DNA of 47,178 bases from Actinomycetes bacterium. GTDB lineage: Bacteria > Actinomycetota > Acidimicrobiia > Spongiisociales > UBA5794. How positions within the stretch are numbered: the stretch's first letter is position 1; each line of letters starts with the position of its first letter. Of this stretch, positions 36,159 through 45,731 are shown one piece after another. Position numbers and translations under genes: made by a program. The stretch is taken from positions 1 to 47,178 of the forward strand of contig JAHEJX010000021.1 in the NCBI GenBank assembly GCA_024638645.1. Reading direction: 5' to 3'. The notes beneath the pieces were generated by a model that was not told the DNA's origin, made no database searches, and saw only the letters and a program-made list of their open reading frames with translations.

Positions 36159-36274
36159 GAGGCGACATTAGATCAGACGACCACGACAGGATCGCCCGGC
36201 ACCCGACAGATCCATTGAAATATGCTTGCGAGGGAGCAAGTATGTGGATGCGACACGGTTGAGGGAGCCGGCCG

Positions 36275-37540
36275 ATGGCTGACGCTCACATAGTCAGCAG
36301 GCAGATATACGAGCAGCTCGTCGCCCTCACAGAAGGACAGCCGCCGGCGATGCGGTTGTGGACGGGCGAGACATGGGGGCCGGTTGACGCCGACACCACG
36401 ATCGTTCTGCGTCATCCCGGCGCCTTGCGAGCCGCCCTATTGCCTCCCTCTGATCTGACTGCCGGCGAGGCGTACGTGTTCGATGACATTGACATCGAGG
36501 GTGAGATGTTCGGAATGTTGCACTGGGCTGCGCAACTCGACGCCATGAGGTCTTCGCCCCGTGCTGTTGCCAGGCTGGTTCGGCTGCTGCGGCACCTTCC
36601 CAACGAAAGCCGGCGCAGAAACGCAACACGCCCTACCCGCCGGGGAAGACTCCATTCGCTGCGACGCGACAGCGAGGCGGTTCGCCACCATTACGACACG
36701 GGCAACGACTTCTTTGCGTTGTTCCTCGATCCGCTCATGGTGTACTCGTGTGCGTATTTCCTTCATGAGCGGGAGTCACTCCAGGTCGCCCAGGAGCGCA
36801 AGCTCGACGTCATCTGCCGCAAGCTGCGGCTCCAACCCGGCCAACGGCTCCTCGACGTCGGTTGCGGCTGGGGTGCGTTGGCCAGGCACGCTGCCGCCAA
36901 CTACGGAGTCGAGGTGACAGGGATCACGCTGAGCCCGGAACAGGCAGCAGAAGCCGAGCTGCGCAATCACATAGAGGGATTGCGCGATCGGGTGACCATC
37001 CGGGTACAGGACTACAGGGACGTTACCGGCCACTTCGACGCCATTGCGTCGGTTGGGATGTTCGAACACGTGGGGGCGAAGATGCTCGAGACCTATTTCG
37101 CCAAGTTGCATGACTTGCTCACGCCGGGCGGCATTCTGCTGAATCACGCCATTACCAGTCGCAGCAGACCGCGCCGCCTCGAGCGCAAGAAGCCTTCATT
37201 CGTCAACAGATACGTCTTTCCAGACGGTGAGCTTCTCCCGGTCGAGACAGGGATTCAGGTGGCAGAAGATGCTGGATTCGAGGCCAGGGATATCGAGAGC
37301 CTCCGGATGAACTACGCAATCACCCTCCGCCATTGGGTCAGCAACCTCGAAAACAACTACAAGAAGGCGGTGGAGGCTGCCAACGAGACGACCTATCGAA
37401 TCTGGCGCATGTACATGTCAGGTTCGGTAGCCGCTTTCGAGATGGCCGCAATCTCCGTATACCAAGTGATCTATACGAAGCGCGATACGGCCTGGATGTT
37501 CGGGCGCCGCTGGGCGACTGCCCTAGACGACGCCGGCTGA
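36275..37540 (+). CDS. cfa: Cyclopropane-fatty-acyl-phospholipid synthase family methyltransferase
   Basis: A 421-residue SAM-dependent enzyme acting on unsaturated acyl chains of membrane lipids. An N-terminal lipid-binding domain (about 1-125) precedes the catalytic domain, with HHYDTGNDFFALFLDPLMVYSCAYF, the SAM motif LLDVGCGWGALARH near 190 and GMFEHVGAKMLETYF. A GAGGGAG ribosome site precedes ATG 36275. Other products such as methyl-branched chains are possible. Its last 70 nt overlap the comEC 3' end, tail to tail. Its place between comEC and holA breaks the usual gene order. Confidence 0.9.
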   Translation: MADAHIVSRQIYEQLVALTEGQPPAMRLWTGETWGPVDADTTIVLRHPGALRAALLPPSDLTAGEAYVFDDIDIEGEMFGMLHWAAQLDAMRSSPRAVARLVRLLRHLPNESRRRNATRPTRRGRLHSLRRDSEAVRHHYDTGNDFFALFLDPLMVYSCAYFLHERESLQVAQERKLDVICRKLRLQPGQRLLDVGCGWGALARHAAANYGVEVTGITLSPEQAAEAELRNHIEGLRDRVTIRVQDYRDVTGHFDAIASVGMFEHVGAKMLETYFAKLHDLLTPGGILLNHAITSRSRPRRLERKKPSFVNRYVFPDGELLPVETGIQVAEDAGFEARDIESLRMNYAITLRHWVSNLENNYKKAVEAANETTYRIWRMYMSGSVAAFEMAAISVYQVIYTKRDTAWMFGRRWATALDDAG

Positions 37541-39567
37541 TACGAGCCGGTCAGCGGAACAACAACGTCTCCTTCCGAAGTGTCGAACACAGTGGTGTTC
37601 GAACTCTCCAACGCCACCACAATGTCCGGCGCTGGATGGCCGAATTGGTTGCTCCTCCCATAACTCAAGACCGCGACCGGCCCGACAGTCTTCAGCAACC
37701 AGTCCACGTCGGTGGTGCTCGATCCATGGTGCGGCACGAGCAGCAGGTCGGGACGGACCGGGGGTAATTCTCGTTGGGCGACCGTTTCTACATCGCCTCC
37801 GAGAAGAGCTGTCACTGCGCCGGACTCGATCCACAACACAACCGAGCCATCGTTGTCTGCTGCAAAACGCCGGCCGGGGCTCAGCACTGAGAGGCGAATG
37901 CCGTCTACCTCAGCTGCTACTCCCGCCGTGACTGCCTCGTTCGCGGTGTCGAGGCCGGAAAGCAAGCGCTCCCAGAGTTCGATCTCGGTGAATGCGGGGA
38001 CCCAGACCCGGCCGACCGTCACCCGCTGCGGAAGCGCCTCGAGTCCGCCGACGTGGTCCTGATCACTGTGCGTGAGCACCAAGAGGTCGATGTGAGAAAC
38101 CCGGTGGCGGCGCAGCGCCGCCGCATAGACGGTCGGATCGGGCCCGGTGTCAACGGCGATCACGGCTCCCGACCCCGATCGAACGATGGCGGCATCGCCC
38201 TGCCCCACGTCGAGGAAGACTGCGACGGGCCCAGGTGGGTACGGCGCCGGCAGCACGGCAATCACAAGCATTGCGGCTACGCCCAAGGCACCTAATGCCG
38301 GCCGAACAGACAGGACAACGGCTCCTCCAATCAAGGCGGCGACACCGACAGGGCCAACCTGAGGAAGTGCCGCGGCAAGCCGTGACAGTTCGAGTACCCA
38401 GTCCGCAAGCCCCGCCGCAGCAGTTGCTGCCGCTGGGATGTTGAGAAGAGTTGCCCCCCACCCAACGGCTGTAGCGGCAGTCACGACAGGCGCAGCTAGG
38501 ACGTTGGTCATGGTCGAAAATGCCGGCACCGATCCAAACGAAGCGATCAGCAGCGGGCTCACTGCAAGCTGAGCAGAGAAGGTTGCCGCCATCGCTCGCC
38601 ACATGGGACGTGGTCGCCGACCGTCCCAGAGACGCGATCCAAACAGCAGTCCGGCAGTAGCCAGGACGGAGAGTTGAAAGCCCACGTCAAACAGCAGCTC
38701 GGGGCTAACCAGAAGTGCCGCGGTAAGCGCCAGCCCAAGCGCCGACCAGCCGGAGAGCGGAACACCGAGGACCCGGCCACCAAGGACAAGGCCGATCATC
38801 AGGCCCGCCCTCACCACCGAGGGCTCCCATCGGGTGACCAGGACAAACACAAAGACTGCGAAAACGCCGCAAGCGGCCCTGGTTCTGGGCCCGAGCGGAA
38901 CCAAACCCAGAGCAAGCCATACGGCTCCGAGGAACAGGGCTACGTTTCCCCCCGAGACGGCCACAAAGTGCACGAGTCCCGCCCGTTTCATCTCGTCGAT
39001 AGCCACCGGAGCAATAGCGGAGGTGTCGCCGATGAGGAAGCCCCGCATCAACGCGGAAGGGGATTCGCCATCGGGGAACAGCTTGTGGACGCGCGTCCGG
39101 ATCGCATTCGCGATGCCCAAGAGGCCATCGGCGCGATGGACAACGAGGACGCGGCGAGCGGCCAGCCAGCCGCTGACGTCGTGGCGATGGAGGCGACCGG
39201 GGTTGAAGCGAAGTGTTCCCGTCGCCTCGGCGGTGTCACCGGCCATCAGATCGGTGCGCTCCGCAACGACGACCGCGACCTTGCCACCTCCCTCAACCAG
39301 GCGGCCCACAAAGACCCATCCCCTTTCCGATGGTGCAGGATCGGTAACGGCCACGACGAGGAAGTCGACCGAGAGCGAAGCCGGGGCCGGGGGCGGTTCG
39401 CCCTGTCGGCTTGCCGCAGCCAACCCGACCACCAATCCGCAGACCAAGAAGAACGCAATGGCCCACTGCCTTGCGATCAGCGCGACCGTTGCGACAAGCA
39501 ACCCGATCCAGACGAGCGAGGACTGGGCCAGACCACCGCCTATCGCCACTGCGGCGGCCGCAGCCAA
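37471..39567 (-). CDS. comEC: ComEC/Rec2-family DNA-uptake channel
   Basis: A 698-residue membrane protein that moves single-stranded DNA inward during transformation. An N-terminal soluble loop is followed by the Competence domain (about 165-430, FLIGDTSAI, VHFVAVSGGNVALFLG) with many helices, then a metallo-beta-lactamase domain with DVGQGDAAIVRS, THSDQDHVGG and PHHGSSTTD. TTG 39567 is the listed start, but coding-like sequence continues 15 codons upstream to CTG 39612 or so, touching the comEA stop. It follows comEA in the usual order. Confidence 0.93.
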   Translation of the reverse strand: MAAAAAVAIGGGLAQSSLVWIGLLVATVALIARQWAIAFFLVCGLVVGLAAASRQGEPPPAPASLSVDFLVVAVTDPAPSERGWVFVGRLVEGGGKVAVVVAERTDLMAGDTAEATGTLRFNPGRLHRHDVSGWLAARRVLVVHRADGLLGIANAIRTRVHKLFPDGESPSALMRGFLIGDTSAIAPVAIDEMKRAGLVHFVAVSGGNVALFLGAVWLALGLVPLGPRTRAACGVFAVFVFVLVTRWEPSVVRAGLMIGLVLGGRVLGVPLSGWSALGLALTAALLVSPELLFDVGFQLSVLATAGLLFGSRLWDGRRPRPMWRAMAATFSAQLAVSPLLIASFGSVPAFSTMTNVLAAPVVTAATAVGWGATLLNIPAAATAAAGLADWVLELSRLAAALPQVGPVGVAALIGGAVVLSVRPALGALGVAAMLVIAVLPAPYPPGPVAVFLDVGQGDAAIVRSGSGAVIAVDTGPDPTVYAAALRRHRVSHIDLLVLTHSDQDHVGGLEALPQRVTVGRVWVPAFTEIELWERLLSGLDTANEAVTAGVAAEVDGIRLSVLSPGRRFAADNDGSVVLWIESGAVTALLGGDVETVAQRELPPVRPDLLLVPHHGSSTTDVDWLLKTVGPVAVLSYGRSNQFGHPAPDIVVALESSNTTVFDTSEGDVVVPLTGSYQPASSRAVAQRRPNIQAVSRFV

Positions 39568-39608
39568 GGCGGATCGCCCGGTGCGATCCGGCCAGTTGAG
39601 TCGAGCGA

Positions 39609-40136
39609 TCAGGGCACTGCCACAACATCCCGGAACGAAGCCAGCTTGGCCTCGCCGATGCCAGACACGTCGAGGAGATCCTCGATCACGGCAAAGCCGC
39701 CGCGCTCGTTTCGGGCGGCAATGATCCGTGCGGCCAGAACGGGGCCGATTCCTGGAATCGATTCGAGCTCGGCTTGGGTGGCCGTGTTGAGGCGGACTTT
39801 GCCATCTGCCGTTGGAAGAGGTGCAGATGAGTCCGGAATGACAATCTGCTCGCCGTCGCGCACACGAGCCGCAAGATTGATCGTCGCCAGGCTCGCATCG
39901 CTCGTCGTGCCTCCCGCTGCAGCAACAACGTCGGCAACACGAGCGGCAGTCCCGACCTCGACCAGGCCCGGCCGTTGCACAGCGCCCGAGATATGGACGG
40001 TGATCCGTGCCGGCGGGACCACGACCGCGGACTCCGGAAGCCGAGCCCGCTCGGCGGTGGGCTGGGCGAAGAAGAAGATACCGCCGGCAGCAATGGCGAC
40101 GCCGACGGCCGCTACCGCCACTCGTAAACGGGTCAC
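39609..40136 (-). CDS. comEA: ComEA-family DNA-binding protein
   Basis: A 175-residue exported DNA receptor. One N-terminal membrane helix (8-25) is followed by an SLBB domain (ITVHISGAVQRPGLVEV ... INLAARVRDGEQIVIP) and a C-terminal helix-hairpin-helix pair (VRLNTATQAELESIPGIGPVLAARII). It starts the comEA-comEC pair; a transformation system would also need pilus genes, which are not in this window. Confidence 0.94.
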   Translation of the reverse strand: MTRLRVAVAAVGVAIAAGGIFFFAQPTAERARLPESAVVVPPARITVHISGAVQRPGLVEVGTAARVADVVAAAGGTTSDASLATINLAARVRDGEQIVIPDSSAPLPTADGKVRLNTATQAELESIPGIGPVLAARIIAARNERGGFAVIEDLLDVSGIGEAKLASFRDVVAVP

Positions 40137-40219
40137 TGGATCAAGCTTCGACAGGACGGCTCTCCTGAACCATCCACCGGCTCCGCAGCGCTACAACTAG
40201 CGCAATCGGCGGGACGAAT

Positions 40220-41038
40220 CTAGAGAGCCAGCCGAATCGCCGATTCCACGCTCTCAGCGATTTCCTCGAGCTCATCTGCGAATGCCAAGAGCAGAACGGC
40301 CAGACCGTTGACGCCGATATGAACGAAGATCGGAACGCTCAGGTTCTTCGAGTGATACGCCACGTAAGCCAGAGCCAGCCCGACCAGAAACAGCCCAGGC
40401 ACCACCAGATAAGCGTTCGGATCTGCAAGATGAATCGCAGCGAACGCAGCCGCCGACACGACAGCAGCCCAACGGCGACTCATTGTCTTCACGAGCCGGC
40501 CGAGCAGCATCCCGCGGAACACGACCTCCTCGAAGATCGGGGTGAGAACCGCAACGATCAGTCCAAAGATCGCCAACTCCGCGCCGCTCATCTCCGTGGC
40601 GAGACGTGCGATTTCCTGTTGCGGGCGATCGTCTCGAGCGAAACGCTCGACGAGCGGAAATGTGAGCAACGCGACGCCAATCTGGAGAACCATCCCCCCG
40701 CCGATCCACCAGAGATGGCGTGGCTCCATGGCAAATCCGAAGTCGGTCCGCCAGTTGCCGCTGCCGCGCCTTTGGCTCAGAAAGAGCAGCACGCCGAAGC
40801 TTGCGACAACTTGAGCGGCGAGGAGGAATAGCGTTGGTACGTCTTCGGTGACCTCGCCATTGATCACTCCATAGATCAATAAGCCTACGAACGGCCCCAC
40901 GATGATCCCGATGAGCAGCGTGAGCGCAAACTGGGAGTAGCTCCAGTTGACGCTCGGGAGATATTCATCGGCAGGCGCCATGTTGTTCGGTCGCCTCGAG
41001 GGGGGCGGAAGCGCATCGAGATCGGGACGGTCGCTCAT
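40220..41038 (-). CDS. CPBP family intramembrane glutamic endopeptidase
   Basis: From ATG 41038 it is 272 residues with a proline-rich cytoplasmic N-terminus and about eight membrane segments. The CAAX/Abi motifs are EEVVFRGMLLG, AAFAAIHLA and FVHIGVNG, giving the catalytic glutamates and histidines. Substrates of bacterial members are mostly unknown. Its start overlaps the stop of the HExxH gene by 4 nt. The frame up to 41152 is not supported. Confidence 0.9.
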   Translation of the reverse strand: MSDRPDLDALPPPSRRPNNMAPADEYLPSVNWSYSQFALTLLIGIIVGPFVGLLIYGVINGEVTEDVPTLFLLAAQVVASFGVLLFLSQRRGSGNWRTDFGFAMEPRHLWWIGGGMVLQIGVALLTFPLVERFARDDRPQQEIARLATEMSGAELAIFGLIVAVLTPIFEEVVFRGMLLGRLVKTMSRRWAAVVSAAAFAAIHLADPNAYLVVPGLFLVGLALAYVAYHSKNLSVPIFVHIGVNGLAVLLLAFADELEEIAESVESAIRLAL

Positions 41039-41472
41039 CGGGGGCCCGCCATCACGAGTTTCGCTACGCCGCGAGCCTCGACTTCGTGCCGAACCGATCG
41101 GTAGGACTCCCAATGGCCTTTGCGAGCCAACCGGCCCTTCAGGTAGTCCCACACGTATGTGACACCGTGGACCACGACACCTTTGCGTTTGACCTGCTCG
41201 ATGTGGGTGAGCTCGTGCACGAGTAATTGCCCCAGTCGCAACGGCTCAGCGCCCGATTCGTAACGGTCCATCATTGCCGGAGCGAGGTAGATGCCCCACG
41301 GCAGGGCCACGGCGACGATTCCCTTGGCCCAGAAGCGCATGAACCAACCAGGCGCCTCGCGTACGACGATTCGAGCTGGGTCGATGCGCGGCAACACACG
41401 CGCCAGCCACTGCTCGTCAACACCGGTGACAGCCAGCCCCTCTTTGGCTACAAACGACCGCAGATCCGACAT
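41035..41472 (-). CDS. Small HExxH-motif protein, predicted metallopeptidase-like
   Basis: A 145-residue protein. HELTHIEQVKRKG (H86-E-L-T-H90) is a zincin-type motif in the form used by DUF4157-like proteins, and a hydrophobic patch (53-64) precedes it. A third zinc ligand could be the glutamate in RHEVEARG near the C-terminus. No signal peptide is seen. It is coupled to the CPBP gene, and a joint role at the membrane is inference. Confidence 0.65.
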   Translation of the reverse strand: MSDLRSFVAKEGLAVTGVDEQWLARVLPRIDPARIVVREAPGWFMRFWAKGIVAVALPWGIYLAPAMMDRYESGAEPLRLGQLLVHELTHIEQVKRKGVVVHGVTYVWDYLKGRLARKGHWESYRSVRHEVEARGVAKLVMAGPR

Positions 41473-41570
41473 GGTTGGAAGGCTAGGCAGATTCGCCCGG
41501 CTAACCGCCGCAGTTCAGCGTCAGGCTTCTACCATTGCGCCCCACCGCCAACCTCGGCAGGGAGCACGAA

Positions 41571-44333
41571 ATGGGCTACGACCATCAGGCAATCGAGAAG
41601 AAGTGGCAAGAGGCCTGGACAGAGCAGGGCCTTTATCGCGCCGAGGTCGACTGGGACAAGCCCAAGCACTACGCCGTGACAATGCTCCCCTACCCGTCCG
41701 GCGACCTCCACATGGGCCATTGGTATGCGATGACTCCTCCCGATGCCCGGGCGCGCTACATGCGCATGAAGGGCTACAACGTGATGTTCCCGATGGGCTT
41801 CGACGCGTTCGGGTTGCCGGCCGAAAACGCCGCCGTGCAGAACAATATTCACCCTTGGCCATGGACGTACGACCGCATGGAGCGCATGCGCGAGCAGCTG
41901 CGTTCGATGGGCACGATGTTCGATTGGGAGCGTGAGGCCTTCAGCTGCGACCCCCGGTACTACAAGTGGAGCCAGTGGTTCTTCAAGAAGCTGTACGAGG
42001 CCGCCATCGCCTATCGCGGCGAGGCGTTGGTGAACTGGTCCGACACTCTGCAGACGGTGCTGGCCAACGAGCAGGTGATTGACGGCAAAGACGAGCGCAC
42101 AGGGCAGCCTGTAGTGCAGAAGATGATGGAGCAGTGGTTCTTCGCCATCACCAAGTACGCGGACGAGCTACTCGACTACGAAGGCCTCGATTACCCCGAG
42201 CCGATCAAGACAATGCAGACCAACTGGATCGGCCGCAGCGAGGGGGCCATGGTCACGTTCGACTCACCGGCCGGACCGATCGAGGTGTTCACCACCCGAC
42301 CGGACACCCTATGGGGAGCGACCTTCATGGTTCTGGCCCCGGAGCATCCACTTGTAGCCGGGCTCACTTCCGAAGAGCAGGCCGCGTCCGTCGAGGAATA
42401 CGTGGCTGCATCGGCGCGCCGCTCCGAGCTCGAGCGCATGGAGGAGAGTCGGGTGAAGACCGGAGTGTTCACAGGCGGCTACGCCACCAATCCGGTCAAC
42501 GGCGCCCAGGTGCCCGTGTGGATTGCCGACTATGTGCTGATTTCGTACGGGACCGGAGCAATCATGGCGGTGCCTGCCCACGATCAGCGCGACTTCGAGT
42601 TCGCCCGCCATTTCGACCTCGGCATCATTCCCGTGATACAGCCGGAGGGCGGCGACAAGCTACGCCAGGAGACTATGGAGGAGTCATACGTCGGGCCGGG
42701 GACCATGGTCGATTCCGGCCCGATCAGCGGCGTAACGACCAACGTCGAGAAGGGCCGCAAGAACCCTTCGGTCGCCGCCGCCATCGACTGGCTCGAAGAA
42801 AACGGCGCCGGATCTGAGTCGGTGAATTACCGATTGCGCGACTGGCTCATCTCGCGGCAGCGCTACTGGGGCTCACCTATCCCAATCGTGTACAAGGCTG
42901 ACGGCACAATCGAAACCGTGCCCGATGAGGATCTTCCTGTCATTCTGCCGGAAGATGTTGACTTCGTGCCGACGGGCCGCAGCCCCTTGACCTACCACGA
43001 GCCCTTCCTGAACACCTTGGACTCCGAAGGAGAATCGGCTCGCCGCGAGACCGACACGCTGGACACATTCATGTGCTCGTCGTGGTATTGGCTGCGCTAC
43101 CTGTCGCCGCAGCTCGACACCGCACCATTCGACCCTGAGGAGGCCGCATACTGGCTTCCGGTCGACAGCTACACAGGCGGAGCTGAACACGCCGTGATGC
43201 ATTTGCTGTATGCCCGCTTCTTCATCAAAGCCATGCGAGACATGGGCTTGTTCGACGAGACGGCCGCGATCATGAAGGAGCACGGCCGCGATCCCGACGA
43301 AATCCTGCATGAGCCGTGGCTGCAATTGAGGAACCAAGGACAGGTCCTCGGCGAGGAGCGTACGGGCGACATCGTCGCGGTCGACGGTGAATGGAACTAT
43401 GACCTGAGCCCCGAAGGGGTACTGCAAGCCCGTGCCATCCGCGTCGGTCATGGCGATGCAGGTGACATCGTCGGCGAGTTGATGGGGCGCACGGAACGCG
43501 TTTTGCACGTTGACGCCGGGAGTCGGCCGTACGTGACGGTCGAAGTCCTGCCGGATGCCACGGTCGAGATCGCTTCCATCCCGGGCACCAACGACGTCAA
43601 TCAGCTGAAACATCACCTCGAGGTGGAGCGGATGTCGAAGTCGCGCGGCAACGTGGTCAACCCGGATGACCTGGTCCAAGAGCACGGGGCCGACACGGTC
43701 CGTACTTACCTGATGTTCGCATTCGACTGGATCAAGGGTGGCCCGTGGGACTCCCGAGGCATCGCCGGATCACGACGCTTCCTCGAAGACGTGTGGAAGC
43801 TCGGTAGCGCCGAGTATTCGCCTGCAGCGATCGACGAAGGCGCGTCGGAGCATCTGCGCCGCAAGGTCCATCAGGCCATCTTGAAAGTCGGCTCAGATAT
43901 GGAGGCTTTCAAGTGGAACACCGCAGTCGCGGCAATGATGGCGCTCCGCAACGAGATGCTGACTGCATTGCGTGAATCCAATGTCAGCGCAGACGTTTGG
44001 GACGAGGCGGTCTCGGTCATGCTGAAGCTGCTGGCGCCTATCGCGCCGCACATTACGGAGGAGCTGTGGCGGGGTCGCGGTGAAGCAGCGTCCGTGCACG
44101 CCAGCTCCTGGCCCCAGGCCGATGTTGAGATTGCCCGCGAAGAGAACGTCATCATGGTGGTCCAGGTCAACGGCAAGGTCAGGGACCGCATCGAGGTCAC
44201 CGCCGACATCAGCGCAGCAGATGCCGAGAAGGCCGCGTTGGGTAGCGCAAGAATCGCCGAGTGGACCAGCCAGGGAGAAGTCCGCAAGGTCATTACTCGC
44301 CCACCGAAGTTGGTGAACATCGTCGTGGCCTGA
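41571..44333 (+). CDS. leuS: Leucine--tRNA ligase
   Basis: A 920-residue class I synthetase starting at ATG 41571, with GGGAG upstream; the frame opens at 41535 but the family starts at MGYDHQAIEKKWQ. The HIGH box is HMGH (47-50). The CP1 editing domain contains FTTRPDTLWGATFM and YGTGAIMAVPAHDQRDFEFA. The KMSKS box is RMSKS. Just before it, an insert of roughly 90-100 residues (ERTGDIVAVDGEWNYDLSPEG onward) is longer than in most bacterial LeuRS; this is where the leucine-specific domain sits. Its position near comEA follows actinobacterial order. Confidence 0.95.
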   Translation: MGYDHQAIEKKWQEAWTEQGLYRAEVDWDKPKHYAVTMLPYPSGDLHMGHWYAMTPPDARARYMRMKGYNVMFPMGFDAFGLPAENAAVQNNIHPWPWTYDRMERMREQLRSMGTMFDWEREAFSCDPRYYKWSQWFFKKLYEAAIAYRGEALVNWSDTLQTVLANEQVIDGKDERTGQPVVQKMMEQWFFAITKYADELLDYEGLDYPEPIKTMQTNWIGRSEGAMVTFDSPAGPIEVFTTRPDTLWGATFMVLAPEHPLVAGLTSEEQAASVEEYVAASARRSELERMEESRVKTGVFTGGYATNPVNGAQVPVWIADYVLISYGTGAIMAVPAHDQRDFEFARHFDLGIIPVIQPEGGDKLRQETMEESYVGPGTMVDSGPISGVTTNVEKGRKNPSVAAAIDWLEENGAGSESVNYRLRDWLISRQRYWGSPIPIVYKADGTIETVPDEDLPVILPEDVDFVPTGRSPLTYHEPFLNTLDSEGESARRETDTLDTFMCSSWYWLRYLSPQLDTAPFDPEEAAYWLPVDSYTGGAEHAVMHLLYARFFIKAMRDMGLFDETAAIMKEHGRDPDEILHEPWLQLRNQGQVLGEERTGDIVAVDGEWNYDLSPEGVLQARAIRVGHGDAGDIVGELMGRTERVLHVDAGSRPYVTVEVLPDATVEIASIPGTNDVNQLKHHLEVERMSKSRGNVVNPDDLVQEHGADTVRTYLMFAFDWIKGGPWDSRGIAGSRRFLEDVWKLGSAEYSPAAIDEGASEHLRRKVHQAILKVGSDMEAFKWNTAVAAMMALRNEMLTALRESNVSADVWDEAVSVMLKLLAPIAPHITEELWRGRGEAASVHASSWPQADVEIAREENVIMVVQVNGKVRDRIEVTADISAADAEKAALGSARIAEWTSQGEVRKVITRPPKLVNIVVA

Positions 44334-44347
44334 GCTTCGCTCAGGTT

Positions 44348-44444
44348 GGAGAAGCTTCGCTTCTCCCGCCTGACGGCATGGGCGGCTCACCCATTTCGCA
44401 GAAGGGCGAAGCCCTTGCTGCATTCTGAAGGCCGCAGGCCTTCA
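44348..44444. terminator. Cluster of three perfect hairpins after leuS
   Basis: GGAGAAGC-TTC-GCTTCTCC (44348-44366), AAGGGC-GAA-GCCCTT (44402-44416) and TGAAGGCC-GCA-GGCCTTCA (44426-44444) each have a 3-nt loop. The last covers the stop codon of the convergent zinc-ribbon gene. No T-run follows. Confidence 0.65.
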
Positions 44445-44819
44445 GACGCCGTCAAACACTCCAGGGGCGGCGGCTGCGCCGACTTCTACCCCGCAGAACT
44501 GGCAGGCAACGAGGCCCGGGCCGACCTTGGCTCCACAGGCGCGGCAGACAGTCCCCTGAGCAGTGAACTTCCCATCGGCGGTGCCGTCCGCCTGGTCGAG
44601 TTGCGCAATACGTTCCTGTAGATCCTGCTCGGTGAGGCCTTGCTCCTTCAGCAGGTCCCACATGGCCGCCATGATCAGGATGAGTCGATCGATTCGATCT
44701 TCTACGTCGTAGAGCGCCTCGCTGCTTGCACTGCCCGGCGCGCGTGACTGGGCGGCAAGGCGCGCAGACTGTTTGCCGTGTTCACCGAGCACGTACCCGG
44801 CCAAGAAATGAAGCGTCAT
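44442..44819 (-). CDS. Small zinc-ribbon protein of unknown function
   Basis: A 125-residue protein. An N-terminal hydrophobic/helical part (MTLHFLAGYVLGEHG), a predicted helical region (about 38-75, YDVEDRIDRLILIMAAMWDLLKEQG) and a C-terminal zinc ribbon with CRAC and CQFC separated by 11 residues. No family recognised. It converges on leuS. Confidence 0.7.
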   Translation of the reverse strand: MTLHFLAGYVLGEHGKQSARLAAQSRAPGSASSEALYDVEDRIDRLILIMAAMWDLLKEQGLTEQDLQERIAQLDQADGTADGKFTAQGTVCRACGAKVGPGLVACQFCGVEVGAAAAPGVFDGV

Positions 44820-44941
44820 ACGGTCTATTCGGCGTCAACGCTGCCGCCATTTAGCTCGCGGTTCCTGACTGAATCCGAATCACGACCGTTCGCGGGCCAA
44901 GCCACTCGCCTCGAGGAACTAGATACCTCACCCCAACCACG

Positions 44942-45727
44942 TTGATCCTTTACTCACCAACGGGTTTCGCCGAACATAGCAACAACGACCGGCCCCCTGG
45001 GGGTCAGGGGGAACGACCGACTTTGATTGCGAGCTTCGCCGCGTCTCTGCTGCTGGCGGTATCCACCGCCACGGCCGGCATGCCCGCAGCGACTTTCACC
45101 ACCACCTTTCCGGACCAGGGGAGCCCGATCGCCGATGAGGCTTTGACAGAAGATCTGTTGGAGGCCGAGTACGAAAACGGGATGCTTCCGGAGACAACCC
45201 TGGTCGAGATTGCATCCAATCCTGGCTGTTTCATTGAAAAAGAGGCTGCAGAGGCGTGGATGCGACTCGAGCGACACGCACTGCACGACGGCGTCGAGTT
45301 CACAGCCGCCTGGTGCTATCGCAACATCAAGACCCAGCGTCGGACGTATCGCCGTAACTGTCCGCTCGTTGTCACTTCCCCGGTTGAAGACCCGGCAGTC
45401 CCGGAGAGCGGAGATCCGCCGCCGACCGACGAAGTCGAAGAAGCAGACGAGGTATCGCACACGCGGGTGTGCCGAGTCCCGACCGCCACCCCAGGCAACT
45501 CAAACCACGGGTGGGGTCGCGCCGTCGACATCACTGCCGATGAGGCTCTGCTTACTTGTGAGTCGGATGCATTTCTGTGGCTCGTCGCCAACGCCAGCAG
45601 GTACGGGTGGGTGCATCCCCGGTGGGCGGCCTGCGAAGCGGACAAAGAGGAAGCTTGGCATTGGGAATGGGGCGGCACCAAGAACGCGGGCCCAAATCTC
45701 AGCCGCCGCAATCACTACATGGTGTAG
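44942..45727 (+). CDS. Secreted M15 (VanY-like) D-alanyl-D-alanine carboxypeptidase
   Basis: The zinc site is complete: SNHGWGRAVDI (SxHxxGxAxD) and, near the C-terminus, EAWHWEWGG. Enzymes of this type trim the terminal D-Ala of peptidoglycan stems. A signal peptide (LIASFAASLLLAVSTATAG) begins near 45023, where TTG follows CAGGGGG, and the frame is open back to TTG 44942; the 3' start may be correct. Two cysteine pairs may form disulfides. It converges on the PhyH gene with 4 bp between stops. Confidence 0.85.
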   Translation: MILYSPTGFAEHSNNDRPPGGQGERPTLIASFAASLLLAVSTATAGMPAATFTTTFPDQGSPIADEALTEDLLEAEYENGMLPETTLVEIASNPGCFIEKEAAEAWMRLERHALHDGVEFTAAWCYRNIKTQRRTYRRNCPLVVTSPVEDPAVPESGDPPPTDEVEEADEVSHTRVCRVPTATPGNSNHGWGRAVDITADEALLTCESDAFLWLVANASRYGWVHPRWAACEADKEEAWHWEWGGTKNAGPNLSRRNHYMV

Positions 45728-45731
45728 CGGT

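Noticed and set aside
38674..40200. 508-codon plus-strand frame opposite comEC and comEA
   Set aside because: Composition is a shadow of the two genes on the other strand and it shows no domain or signal.
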